From Rosistilla oblonga (GTDB taxonomy: Bacteria > Planctomycetota > Planctomycetia > Pirellulales > Pirellulaceae): DNA of 64,000 nt. A model generated the notes under the pieces. That model was not told the origin of the DNA. It saw only the letters and a list, made by a program, of their open reading frames with translations, and searched no databases. Of this stretch, positions 8,922 through 17,996 are shown piece by piece. The stretch is from contig NZ_CP036292.1 in NCBI RefSeq assembly GCF_007751715.1, forward strand, positions 4,285,339 through 4,349,338, written 5' to 3'. The translations under genes were made by a program, and so were the position numbers. Each line of letters starts with the position of its first letter. The first letter of the stretch is position 1.

Positions 8922-10442
8922 GTGACAGCGCCAGTGGATTCCAGCCCGTTGAATATCGTAATTCTCACTACCGAAGCGGTTCCGTTCGCCAAAACGGGAG
9001 GGCTAGCCGACGTCTGCGGCTCGCTGCCGCAACAATTGGCCCAGCGTGGCCATAAAGTGACGGTCATCATGCCCGCCTTTCGCCAGGTGTTTTTGGCGGG
9101 GCAGACGATCGAACCAACCGAACATAACGTCTCCGTCGCGATCGCTGGAAAAACAGTCAACGCGCGGCTGCTGAAGAGTCATCTGCCCGGCGATCAATGC
9201 GAAGTCCTGCTGATCGACCAACCCTCGTATTACGACCGCGAGCAACTTTACGGCGACGCGCAGGGCGATTTCTGGGACAACTGCGAACGGTTCACCTTTT
9301 TCTGTCGGGCTGCACTCTCGGCGATCGACACGCTCGATTCGCCCCCCGATGTGGTTCACTGCAACGATTGGCAAACCGGTTTGATTCCGGCGTACATCGC
9401 CAACCGCTTCGAATCGCATCCTTGGATGGATCATGTCGCGACGATCATGACGATCCACAACATGGCTTACCAGGGGCAATTCTGGCACTGGGATATGCTG
9501 CTAAACGGGCTGGGCTGGGACCAGTTCACGCCCGACAAGATGGAGTTCTACGGCCATCTGAACCTATTAAAGACGGGGCTCGTCTTCGCCGATTCGATCA
9601 CCACCGTTTCGCAGCGATACGCGGAAGAGATCCAGCAGCCGGAGTTTGGCTGCGGGTTGGATGGCGTGCTGCGAAACCGGCATCAGGTTTTGTCGGGGAT
9701 CGTCAACGGCGTCGATTATCAGATCTGGGATCCCGCGACCGACGAACATCTCGACGCCCACTACGGCATCGACGATTGGAAGGCTGGCAAGCGAGCCAAC
9801 CGGTCGGCGCTGCGGCAGGAGATGGGACTCGAAGACAATCCCGAGATCCCTTTGATCGGTCTGATCGGTCGTTTAGCCGACCAGAAAGGCTGGGATCTCG
9901 TCACCGAAATGATGAACAACTGGCTGGGCGAAGGGAGCCCGGTGCAGTGGGTGGTGCTGGGAACCGGCGACCATCGCTACCACCAAACGCTCTCCGATTT
10001 GGCCAGTCGCTACAGCAAACGCTTGGCGGTCCATCTCGGTTTCTCCGACCGCTTGGCTCATCGCATCGAAGCAGCATCGGATATGTTTCTGATGCCCAGC
10101 CGGTATGAACCGTGCGGGTTGAACCAGTTGTATAGCCTGCGTTACGGCACCGTTCCGATCGTCAATCCGACGGGTGGATTGTCCGATACGGTGACCGATG
10201 CGACTGAGGAAACGGTCCGCCTGCAGACGGCGACAGGTTTCCACATGTCCCACTACAACGCTCGATCGCTGGGCGAGACGCTCGATCGCGCGGTGACAAC
10301 GTACCGCGAAAATCCCGGCGTCTGGGATCAGATTGTGGCGACGGGCATGCAACAGGATTGGTCCTGGCAACAGAGTGCAACGCGCTACGAACAGATCTAT
10401 CTCGAAACGATCGACCGTTTGCACGGCGCCGCGGTCGGCTAA
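8922..10442 (+). CDS. glgA: Glycogen synthase (ADP-glucose type)
   Basis: A 506-residue GT5 glycosyltransferase that extends alpha-1,4-glucan from ADP-glucose. The N-terminal ADP-glucose-binding motif FAKTGGLADVCGSLP is at about residues 23-37. The C-terminal GT-B domain carries MPSRYEPCGLNQLYSLRYG and PTGGLSDTV, the classic acceptor/nucleotide-sugar loop. Length is close to E. coli GlgA (477). The start is GTG at 8922 with no convincing Shine-Dalgarno; a GTG 12 bases downstream is also possible. No other glg gene is adjacent, so it is not part of a glg operon here. Confidence 0.95.
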   Translation: MTAPVDSSPLNIVILTTEAVPFAKTGGLADVCGSLPQQLAQRGHKVTVIMPAFRQVFLAGQTIEPTEHNVSVAIAGKTVNARLLKSHLPGDQCEVLLIDQPSYYDREQLYGDAQGDFWDNCERFTFFCRAALSAIDTLDSPPDVVHCNDWQTGLIPAYIANRFESHPWMDHVATIMTIHNMAYQGQFWHWDMLLNGLGWDQFTPDKMEFYGHLNLLKTGLVFADSITTVSQRYAEEIQQPEFGCGLDGVLRNRHQVLSGIVNGVDYQIWDPATDEHLDAHYGIDDWKAGKRANRSALRQEMGLEDNPEIPLIGLIGRLADQKGWDLVTEMMNNWLGEGSPVQWVVLGTGDHRYHQTLSDLASRYSKRLAVHLGFSDRLAHRIEAASDMFLMPSRYEPCGLNQLYSLRYGTVPIVNPTGGLSDTVTDATEETVRLQTATGFHMSHYNARSLGETLDRAVTTYRENPGVWDQIVATGMQQDWSWQQSATRYEQIYLETIDRLHGAAVG

Positions 10443-10496
10443 ACGCTTCGTTCGCGCAGACACAGCGATCGACAAACACTCCCGTCACCCGCGACT

Positions 10497-12518
10497 TCAA
10501 CTCTGTCGCGCGCGAACTCGATGCACGACCCGATGGCAATCGGGCAACGATTCGAGAAAGATCCGACCATACGGTTTGGTCTTCACACGCGGATCGAGGA
10601 TCACGACCATCCCGGTATCGGTTGCGGTCCGGATCAATCGTCCAAAGCCCTGCCGCAGCTTGATCACCGCTTCGGGCAACTGGTAATCGACAAAAGGATT
10701 ACCGCCGGCGGCGCGGATCGCTTCCAGTCGCGCTTCCAAAAGCGGATGGTCGGGAACGCTGAATGGCAACTTGGTGATGATCACGTTCTGCAACGCGTCT
10801 CCCGGCACATCGACTCCCTGCCAGAAGCTGTCGGTGCCAAACAGCACGCTCCGCGGGTTGCTGCGAAACGCATCGAGGATCTGCGTCCGCGATTGGTCGC
10901 CACCCTGCGTGTACAGCGACATTCCCTGTTGGATCAACCAAGGGGTCACCGCTGCGGCGACTTTCTTTAACAGACCGTAGCTGGTGAAGAGCACAAACGC
11001 GTGCCCATCGGTCTCCAAAATGTAGCGTTTCACCTGCTCGGGAAGCGCCCGTTCGAACGCCTCCCGCTGGCTCGACGGATCGGGCAGCCCATCAACAACG
11101 ATCAGTGTCGCTTGGTCGCGGTAGTTGAACGGGCTGCCGACACGCAGCGATTCACCGCCGGTCAGTCCGACGCGCGACCGATAGAAATCGAAGTTCGCTT
11201 CGCTGCCGACCGCCAGCGTAGCGCTTGTCATCACGACCGAGCGGGTTTTCTGGAACAGCATCTCGCGGAGCGCTTCGCCGACATCGATCGGCGTCGCCGC
11301 CAGATTCACTCGATCGAATCCGCGATGCGATCGCGTCCGTTCGACCCAGTAGACGTAACCATCCAAAAGTTGATCGTTCCACGACTTCAGCGATTCGGCC
11401 AATACCGTCAACCGATCGTGGGCCGACATGAAATCTTTGCGAACCGATTCATTGTCCATCCCGTCGCCGTAGCGTTTCAATTGCTTGGCCAACGCGGATA
11501 ACGGATCGCTGACGACGTTGGGCGTCAGGTTCGGCCGGCGGACGCGGCCGTTGCGTCGCGGGTCCTCGTCCCACCAATCCAACAGCCCGGCGAAATATTC
11601 GTCGGCGGCAAAGTGGCAACGGTCGACGTCCTGTTGCAACCGCTGCAGATCGTGAGCGATCAACAGCCCCTTTTGCGTCCGCGGGTTATACAGCTTGTTC
11701 AGGATGTAATCGATCTGTCCATTGGAGACTCGGATTCCCAAGTGGTCCCCGGCGACAGCTTCGATCGTGTGGCATTCGTCCAAAATCACCGCGTCGTAAT
11801 CGGGCAACAGGCTGATGTCCTGCTGTCGCAGCGCCAGATCGCTGAAGAACAAGGCGTGGTTGACGACCAGGATCTGAGCGTTTTGCATCCGCCGGCGGGC
11901 TGCGTAATAGAAGCACTTGTCGTGCGTCTCGCATTTGCGCCCCATGCAGTTGCCGCTGTCGCTGGCGACTTCGTCCCACACGCCCGCTTCGATCCGCGTC
12001 GGCACGGTGCTGCGGCTGCCATCGGTCGTCTCTTTGGCCCACTCGGTGATCTGACGCAGCTGAACGTGCTGCGTGTCGCGTTCGAACATCCCGGCGGCTT
12101 TGGTCTGCGCCAGCTTCAAGCGTCGCAGCGAGATATAGTTCGATCGGCCTTTGACCAGCACCGACGAAAACTCGCGCGGGATCACACTGTTCAGCAGCGG
12201 CAGGTCTTTCATGATCAGCTGTTCTTGCAAGCTAATCGTGTGCGTCGAGATTACGACGCGCCGAGGTCGCGGCGCGTCGCCCGCCGAATCGTCCGTCTCC
12301 TCCTCGCGTTGGTCGCCGGTGGCGAACAGGATCGCGGGGACCAAATAGGCGTAACTCTTCCCCGTTCCGGTCCCCGCCTCGGCGACCAGATGGTGCCCCT
12401 GTTCGATCGCCGACGCAACCGCATCGGCCATCCCCAGCTGTTGCGGGCGGTGTTCGTACTGCGTCAGTCGCTTGGCGATGCGTCCATCGGGGCCAAGGAT
12501 ACTGGCGGCATCGAGCAT
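10497..12518 (-). CDS. DinG/XPD-type superfamily 2 ATP-dependent helicase
   Basis: Rad3/XPD-family 5'-3' helicase, 673 residues from ATG 12518 (a TTG at 12569 would add 17 unconvincing residues). Walker A is [10 protein letters not shown] (about 47-56) and the DEAH-box variant is DECH (about 247-250). [11 protein letters not shown] follows the iron-sulfur region, and the C-terminus has QGFGRLIRT and the D-x-R motif VI (ILDPRV). Three cysteines sit at about 191, 196 and 202 with the 5/6 spacing of E. coli DinG, but the first cluster cysteine of the KGRSNY-x-C motif is Ser (about 130). Probably acts on R-loops or stalled forks. Convergent with glgA, 54 bases apart. Confidence 0.9.
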   Translation of the reverse strand: MLDAASILGPDGRIAKRLTQYEHRPQQLGMADAVASAIEQGHHLVAEAGTGTGKSYAYLVPAILFATGDQREEETDDSAGDAPRPRRVVISTHTISLQEQLIMKDLPLLNSVIPREFSSVLVKGRSNYISLRRLKLAQTKAAGMFERDTQHVQLRQITEWAKETTDGSRSTVPTRIEAGVWDEVASDSGNCMGRKCETHDKCFYYAARRRMQNAQILVVNHALFFSDLALRQQDISLLPDYDAVILDECHTIEAVAGDHLGIRVSNGQIDYILNKLYNPRTQKGLLIAHDLQRLQQDVDRCHFAADEYFAGLLDWWDEDPRRNGRVRRPNLTPNVVSDPLSALAKQLKRYGDGMDNESVRKDFMSAHDRLTVLAESLKSWNDQLLDGYVYWVERTRSHRGFDRVNLAATPIDVGEALREMLFQKTRSVVMTSATLAVGSEANFDFYRSRVGLTGGESLRVGSPFNYRDQATLIVVDGLPDPSSQREAFERALPEQVKRYILETDGHAFVLFTSYGLLKKVAAAVTPWLIQQGMSLYTQGGDQSRTQILDAFRSNPRSVLFGTDSFWQGVDVPGDALQNVIITKLPFSVPDHPLLEARLEAIRAAGGNPFVDYQLPEAVIKLRQGFGRLIRTATDTGMVVILDPRVKTKPYGRIFLESLPDCHRVVHRVRARQS

Positions 12519-12912
12519 GAGCGGACTTCGGTTCGGGAGAGCGGTGGAATGCGCCAAAGCGGCGTGCAAACCTGGAGTTTAACGCAGAAGGTCAGGGACG
12601 GAAATCACAACGGCTGAATTTGTAAGCTATCTTCCCAACAGAGGCGTGCGCGCCGGGGGCTGCCGAGTGAAACAGGACCTGAAAACCGTTGCAACCCGCG
12701 CCTGCCGCACCCCGTAATCGTTGTATTTTTCCAAATTCTCGCTTCCTCGTTAAGAATGATTGACGTTGGTTGGTGGGATTTGGTCCAACAAGCATTCCGC
12801 AAACCGAACACCAACGCCGCCCTCTGGCGTTGGCGGTGGAAATTTAAAGAGAGCCGCGAAGCGTTGCGACTAATCGCTCGCGCACTCTGCAAACCTATCC
12901 GTGGTAAAAAAC
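12519..12912. other. Intergenic region without recognisable gene
   Basis: About 394 bases between divergent genes. It must carry promoters for the helicase and the secreted protein. I see no clear hairpin, repeat or small gene. Confidence 0.5.
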
Positions 12913-14643
12913 ATGTCGACTCAAAACAAACCAGCACTTGCAATCGTCGTTCTGACGGCAGTCCAATGCTTGGCAATCGCTGCGCCCGCCCAAGCTGGCC
13001 CGCTTTGCGATTGGTTGTTTGGTCGCAACCGCACCGCCTACTACGTCCCGACGGGGACCTACATGCCGACGCCGCAGGGGCCGACGGTGACCGCCGGCTA
13101 CCTGCCGACCACCAACGTCGCTTACCCGCCGGTCTACAACGGCCAGCAGCAGTTCGGATCGACAGCCACTGCGTTCCCGCCGCAAGGAATGGCCGTCACC
13201 TCCTATTCGCTGCCGACAGCGAATCAGCCCGCGCTGCCGGTGGGAGCTCCCAATTATTCAGCCGGTTACCGTGGCGGTTCGCTGAACCAATACGCGCTGC
13301 CACCCTCGAATACCACGACAGCCTATTCGCCGATCACCGGCCCCAACGCTGGTAACCAGAGCGCTCCGCTGCAATCGGCTCCTTATTATTGGCCGAACCA
13401 ACCGCGGCAAAGCTTCTTCGGTTCGTGGTGGCCCAACGTCGGATCGTACTTCGGCACCGGCAACTACTATCCGTCGAACACGCCTTATCCGACCAACACC
13501 TATACCAGCAACTACTGGTCCAGCTACCGCGTCCCAACAGCTGGATCCGCTGGGGCGCAGATGTATCCACCGACGACAGCCGGATACCCGACGACGGGCT
13601 ACCCAACCGCCGCTCCCGTCACCGCTGGCTACCCTAGCTATCCGACCAATCCAGTTGTCAGCGGCAGCCCGGTCGTGACGACGCCTTCGTATTCCGCAGG
13701 TTTCTCGCCGCACACCAGCTACTCAACGAACACTTACAACGTTCCGGTCACCTATTACCGCCCGATCCAATCGGTCGATCCACGCACCGGTCAACAGGTC
13801 ACCACGATGCAAGGTTGCCAGTCGTACCAAACCCAGGTGCAACGCGTTCCCTCCTATTCGCTACGCGGATCGGCACCGGCATCGGCACCTCAGTGCTCGG
13901 GTGAACCGCAATGCCCTCCCGGTTCCTACGAATCGACTCCGGGCTACGGCAGCAACCAATACGCTCCCGCTGCGAACCCTTACAACCAACAGGTGACGCC
14001 GCCGGGAACGCCGACCAATCGACCTTCGTTTGGCAACGCTCCGGCTCAACCGAACTACGGAACGCCCCCCGCGGCTCAGCCAAACTATCCGGCTCAAGGA
14101 ACTCCGCAGGGAACGTATCCGCAGAGCACCTACCCGCAGGGGAACAACTACGGGGCTCCGCCACAAAACGGTAACGACCAGACGCCGATGCAGCAGCCTC
14201 AGTTGCAAACCAACAACAACACGTCGCTCAGTCTGCCATCGTTCCCTGGAACGGGAGCGAGCAATTCGCAACCTGGCTTCCAATATCAACAACAGCAACC
14301 GTCGACGCGATTGGATGTGAAACCGATCCCCGCACCGGCTCAGTATCAATTCCAATACAACACGACCGACGATCGCACCGCTCGTCGCGAACCGGCTCCA
14401 GCAGAACGTGGTTCGTCGAACGTTGCTCAAGCGACCTACAAGACGATCCAATGGGCAGTTCCTAAGTCGAACCAACGGACCTCCGCCGTCACGGTCTCGA
14501 CGCAACGCAACGAATTGCCACGGTTGACCGCACCGCGAAACACGCCACCGCAGCAAACCGCTCCGCGCTACAACGCTCCCGCTCGCCCTGCACCGCAAGG
14601 CAACGGCGGATACCGCGACAGCGGCTGGGTTAGCGGACGCTAG
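12913..14643 (+). CDS. Secreted Pro/Tyr/Gln/Thr-rich low-complexity protein
   Basis: A 576-residue protein with a clear Sec signal peptide (ALAIVVLTAVQCLAIAAPAQA, cleavage before GPLCDWLFGR). The segment CDWLFGRNRTAYYVP recurs at the N-terminus of secreted planctomycete proteins of unknown role. The rest is low complexity, rich in Tyr-Pro, Gln-Asn and Pro-Thr (for example TAGYPTTGYPT near residue 220), with no catalytic motif. It could be a surface or matrix component; no function is assigned. A GTG at 12901 would add four residues; ATG 12913 is preferred. A strong terminator follows at 14692. Confidence 0.75.
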   Translation: MSTQNKPALAIVVLTAVQCLAIAAPAQAGPLCDWLFGRNRTAYYVPTGTYMPTPQGPTVTAGYLPTTNVAYPPVYNGQQQFGSTATAFPPQGMAVTSYSLPTANQPALPVGAPNYSAGYRGGSLNQYALPPSNTTTAYSPITGPNAGNQSAPLQSAPYYWPNQPRQSFFGSWWPNVGSYFGTGNYYPSNTPYPTNTYTSNYWSSYRVPTAGSAGAQMYPPTTAGYPTTGYPTAAPVTAGYPSYPTNPVVSGSPVVTTPSYSAGFSPHTSYSTNTYNVPVTYYRPIQSVDPRTGQQVTTMQGCQSYQTQVQRVPSYSLRGSAPASAPQCSGEPQCPPGSYESTPGYGSNQYAPAANPYNQQVTPPGTPTNRPSFGNAPAQPNYGTPPAAQPNYPAQGTPQGTYPQSTYPQGNNYGAPPQNGNDQTPMQQPQLQTNNNTSLSLPSFPGTGASNSQPGFQYQQQQPSTRLDVKPIPAPAQYQFQYNTTDDRTARREPAPAERGSSNVAQATYKTIQWAVPKSNQRTSAVTVSTQRNELPRLTAPRNTPPQQTAPRYNAPARPAPQGNGGYRDSGWVSGR

Positions 14644-14691
14644 AGCTTCCGTTGCGATAAACCTGTCGCCAACGCAGCAAACAGCTTTCAG

Positions 14692-14724
14692 AGAGCTCCG
14701 ATTCGTCGGAGCTCTTTTCGTTTT
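14692..14724 (+). terminator. Intrinsic terminator
   Basis: A perfect 10-bp stem AGAGCTCCGA / TCGGAGCTCT with a TTCG tetraloop is followed by TTTCGTTTT, about 50 bases after the stop codon of the secreted protein gene. Confidence 0.85.
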
Positions 14725-14907
14725 GACGCAATGAAACCATAGCTCCTTTCATTCCGGCCACGCCGGTAATCTGCTCTGACACGACTGCGGTTTTGCTCTG
14801 TCAGCCGGCCGATTCGACGCTGAACCGACGCGGCAGGCGTGTTACAATACGCCTTCAAATGCTGCGTAAATCTTCCCTCCACCACCGCTCACGATACGGA
14901 ACCCGCC

Positions 14908-16200
14908 ATGCAAGCTGCTCGCCCCACACGCCGCACCGCGCTGAAAACCTCCGTCGCCTTTGGCGGCTATCTGATCGCACCGGAAGTTTCGGCAGCGGAT
15001 TCGACTTCGGCGAACGAACAATTGAACATCGCCTGCATCGGCATCGGTGGTCGCGGAGCGGCGAATGTTAACGGAGTGAAGAGCCAGAATTTGGTGGCGT
15101 TGTGCGATGTCGATCAGCAGCGGGCGGGCAAGGTCTTTGAGCAGCACAACCAAGCTGAGAAGTTTGCCGACTACCGCAAGATGTTCGACAAACTGGAGAA
15201 GCAGATCGATGCGGTTGTCGTCAGCACGCCCGACCACACCCACTTCCATCCGTCGATGGCGGCGATGGAACGAGGCAAACATCTGTACTGCGAAAAACCG
15301 ATGGCCCACTCGGTCGGGGAAGTTCGCCAGATGACGAAGATGGCGGTCAAGCAGGACGTCGCGACACAGTTGGGTTGCCAGCGACACGCTTTGGCCAATA
15401 TGCACCGTTCGGTCGAACTGATCCAAGCCGGCGCGATCGGCGACGTCAGCGAAGTCTACAGCTGGGTCGGCGGGTCGCGTGGGATGCCATCGATCCCAAA
15501 AACATTCCCCAAGGTTCCCGAGACCGTCGATTGGGACCTGTGGTTGGGACCGGCGATGCCTCGCCCTTACGATTCGACGTACTGTCCCTACGGCTGGCGT
15601 TTCTGGTGGGACTTCGGCACCGGCGAGACCGGCAACTGGGGCTGCCACATTCTCGACATCCCCTTCTGGGCGCTGGGACTGAAATATCCGTCGCGCGTCG
15701 AAGGATCGGGCCCGGAAGTCGATGACCAACGAACGCCCAAGCAGATGGCGACCAAGATGCACTTCGCAGAACAAGGCGTCGATTTGCACTGGGATCACGC
15801 CAGTGCTGGCCCCGCGAAACTGAAGGAACTGGGCATCGATGGCAAAGGGATGAACACGCTGTTTATCGGCAGCAAGGGTATGCTGTTGACCGGCTTTAAT
15901 AAGCTACGACTGTTGCCCGAAGAGAAGTTTGCCGACTTCAAAGCTCCCGAGCCGACGATCCCCAAGTCGCCGGGCTTCTACAAAGAATGGATCTCCGCCT
16001 GCAAGGGTGGCGAACCGGCGACCTGCGACTTCCGCTACTCCGGCCCCTTGGCCGAGACAGTCCTATTGGGCAACGCCGCCTACCGCGCCGGCGGCGGCTT
16101 CGACTGGGACGGTCCTTCGCTGACAGCATCGGGCAACGGCGCCGTCCAACCGTTCCTCAAAAGCGAATACCGCAAAGGCTGGGAAGTCGCCGAGGTCTGA
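14908..16200 (+). CDS. Tat-exported Gfo/Idh/MocA-family oxidoreductase
   Basis: An NAD(P)-dependent sugar-type dehydrogenase, 430 residues. The N-terminus carries a twin-arginine signal (TRRTALKTSVAFGGYL). The Rossmann motif is GIGGRGAANV, followed by the strand ending in Asp (ALCDVD). The Gfo/Idh signature EKPMAHS is present (Lys-Pro active-site region). The C-terminal half has the GETGNWGCH motif seen in planctomycete members. The start is ATG 14908 rather than 14839 because the Tat motif then sits at the N-terminus and GGA lies 8 bases upstream. Substrate unknown, presumably a sugar or inositol derivative in the periplasm. Appears monocistronic. Confidence 0.9.
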   Translation: MQAARPTRRTALKTSVAFGGYLIAPEVSAADSTSANEQLNIACIGIGGRGAANVNGVKSQNLVALCDVDQQRAGKVFEQHNQAEKFADYRKMFDKLEKQIDAVVVSTPDHTHFHPSMAAMERGKHLYCEKPMAHSVGEVRQMTKMAVKQDVATQLGCQRHALANMHRSVELIQAGAIGDVSEVYSWVGGSRGMPSIPKTFPKVPETVDWDLWLGPAMPRPYDSTYCPYGWRFWWDFGTGETGNWGCHILDIPFWALGLKYPSRVEGSGPEVDDQRTPKQMATKMHFAEQGVDLHWDHASAGPAKLKELGIDGKGMNTLFIGSKGMLLTGFNKLRLLPEEKFADFKAPEPTIPKSPGFYKEWISACKGGEPATCDFRYSGPLAETVLLGNAAYRAGGGFDWDGPSLTASGNGAVQPFLKSEYRKGWEVAEV

Positions 16201-16250
16201 TCCCAGCAAGCGGTCCAAACGCTGAAGCCCAACCGTCGACCGCCCCAATC

Positions 16251-16340
16251 GTTTAACCGCGTGCCCAACGGGCCGCGCGTCAACATCCCCAAGTCGCACA
16301 TGCAAAGACAACGCGCGGGGCGATGCCCGCGCGGTTAAAT
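16251..16340. repeat. 88-bp palindromic repeat, copy 1
   Basis: First of three copies of an imperfect palindrome. The left arm begins GTTTAACCGCGTG and the right arm ends in its complement, here with a terminal T instead of C. It has 90 bases, with small differences from copies 2 and 3. Confidence 0.8.
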
Positions 16341-16354
16341 AAAGCATTCAAATC

Positions 16355-16480
16355 GTTTAACGAAGCAGCCTCGGACCGTCGCAAGAATTAGCGGCGGGAT
16401 GTAGTGGACGAGGTTACGAGTCCCAGCGATTTGGTCTGATGCAAAAGGACTCGTAACCTGTCCACTACGCTTCGTTGAAC
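16355..16480. repeat. Degenerate outer palindrome interrupted by a second hairpin element
   Basis: GTTTAACGAAGC (16355-16366) and GCTTCGTTGAAC (16469-16480) are near-perfect inverted repeats. Between them sits an independent stem-loop at 16401-16468. This looks like a fourth, diverged member of the 88-bp family into which another palindrome was inserted; the insertion is inference. Confidence 0.5.
16401..16468. repeat. REP-like hairpin element, type GTGGA-GAGTCC, copy 1
   Basis: Arms GTAGTGGACgAGGTTACGAG... and the complementary ...CTCGTAACCTGTCCACTAC pair over 22 bp with one bulged base, around a 23-base loop. A related element is at 52816-52864. Confidence 0.75.
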
Positions 16481-16510
16481 AGTATTGCGGTTAAACAAAG
16501 TACGCCAATC

Positions 16511-16598
16511 GTTTAACCGCGTGCCCAACGGGCCGCGCGTCCACGCCCAAGTCGCACATGCAACGACAACGCGCGGGGCGTTGCCCACGCGGTTAAAC
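16511..16598. repeat. 88-bp palindromic repeat, copy 2
   Basis: The two 30-base arms pair as 13 + 5 + 8 bp blocks separated by two symmetric 2-base mismatches (CC opposite CC, GG opposite GG), around a loop of about 28 bases. Nearly identical to copy 3, with 14 bases (AAAGCACTCCAATC) between them. Confidence 0.85.
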
Positions 16599-16612
16599 AA
16601 AGCACTCCAATC

Positions 16613-16700
16613 GTTTAACCGCGTGCCCAGCGGGCCGCGCGTCCACGCACAGGTCGCACATACAACGACAAAGCGCGGAGCGTTGCCCACGCGGTTAAAC
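16613..16700. repeat. 88-bp palindromic repeat, copy 3
   Basis: Same architecture as copy 2 with a handful of substitutions. It ends six bases before the stop codon of the minus-strand gene at 16706, so it may also serve as that gene's transcription end. Confidence 0.85.
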
Positions 16701-16705
16701 TATCG

Positions 16706-17584
16706 CTAATTTGCCGCCAGCGATTGCGACAGCTTTTGCACGGTATCGAAGAACGATTGCGCGTCGTAGCGTTTCTTGGCGATCAACGTCGCGAGGTCGT
16801 CGTCGATCTTGTACTCGCGTCCCGGCGGCAGCGAGACGACTGCAAACGCATCCTCCGACGGAATGCCTAGCGTGAACCGGTCGCCATCGACATGCATCAC
16901 GCGATTTTCGACCAATTGAGGTCGCAGCAACACGATCTCTTTATTCGGGACCACGTATCGCGAACCACCGTACCCATCGAGGACCCAACAGACAGTCCCA
17001 ATGGATCCTTGTGGCGAGACCCAGACGAAGAAGCGGACGATTACCTTTTTATGTTTGCCGTCTCGCAACATGATCGTCGGCGCATCGAAGATCGCTCCGT
17101 CGCGGTATCGAGCGACCTGAACGATCTCCGACAGCGCCCGCTCGTTGGCGGAAAAGACGGCCCCGCCGATCATTCCCAAATCCGCTCCCAGCGACTTGTG
17201 CGTGTCGCTCGTGATCACAACATCTTGGCCATCGATCTTGGTCGTAAAACCGACACCAATTTTGTCCAAGGTGAATTTACCCTCGGCATCTTTGGCGACG
17301 TTAGCCATGTAGGCGATGTTAAAGAGCGAGGCGTAATGCTTCACGGTCGAGGAAGCTGCATCGACGTCCCCCTTGCCCAGCGAACCATTGACAAATAGCA
17401 ACAGGTCCGACCATCCCTTGGCTCCATCGGGCGTGATCACCGTTCCCGCCGGGATGCGTTCCAACGGCTGGATATTAAAGTCTCGCGACACCGCTTCGAC
17501 GCCAACGGCATGTTGCGTCGTCCCCAACGCAGCAAATAGAACGGCCAAAACAAGAGTTCGCTGGACAGGCTGACGAATATCCAT
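16706..17584 (-). CDS. Secreted protein of unknown function
   Basis: A 292-residue protein with a Sec-type signal peptide (about 1-28, RTLVLAVLFAALGTTQHAVG). The mature part is an ordinary globular sequence, with segments such as AGTVITPDGAKGWSDLLLFVNGS and GYGGSRYVVPNKEIVLL, and no motif I recognise. The ATG has AGGTGA about 8 bases upstream. It is divergent from rtcA across a 412-base gap and its 3' end abuts the 88-bp palindromes. It does not look like a member of a catalytic family I can name. Confidence 0.8.
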   Translation of the reverse strand: MDIRQPVQRTLVLAVLFAALGTTQHAVGVEAVSRDFNIQPLERIPAGTVITPDGAKGWSDLLLFVNGSLGKGDVDAASSTVKHYASLFNIAYMANVAKDAEGKFTLDKIGVGFTTKIDGQDVVITSDTHKSLGADLGMIGGAVFSANERALSEIVQVARYRDGAIFDAPTIMLRDGKHKKVIVRFFVWVSPQGSIGTVCWVLDGYGGSRYVVPNKEIVLLRPQLVENRVMHVDGDRFTLGIPSEDAFAVVSLPPGREYKIDDDLATLIAKKRYDAQSFFDTVQKLSQSLAAN

Positions 17585-17996
17585 CGCGTTTCACCTCAGT
17601 AAAGAAGAACAACATTGTCTGTTTGTATCTTGCAAGACGCGATCACGTCTCTCCATAGACTGGCCGCAGATTATCAAAATCGCTGGCGTCTGACAATCAA
17701 TCCGAGACTCCGATCTGCGTCCCAAAGGCCAGTTCCATCTGGGAATGGCCCGTCCAGAGAGCGACACGCAATGCAAGCATTTGCCCCGATGGGAGAATCC
17801 AGCCGCCGGCACCGGCCTGCGACCGCCCCTCCATTGCTGTTCTGGAACCAGCAATTTGCGTACCGCATGAGCGGACGAGAACTCAACGATCGATTCCCAA
17901 CAAATCCCCCAAATTGCGCGAGCCTCCGCCACGTTGGACTGTCCCTTACCGATACGATAGCGGAACGCAAGGTTCTGGTGAAATGGAGTGTGGGTG
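17585..17996. other. Intergenic region upstream of rtcA
   Basis: 412 bases between divergent genes. Minus-strand frames here continue into rtcA as its antisense and look non-coding. No rtcR regulator gene and no clear sigma-54 promoter could be identified. Confidence 0.45.

Noticed and set aside
16251-16700. CRISPR array or tandem small genes
   Set aside because: Only three copies, 88 bp each with 14-base or irregular gaps; frames across the repeats merely translate the palindromes.
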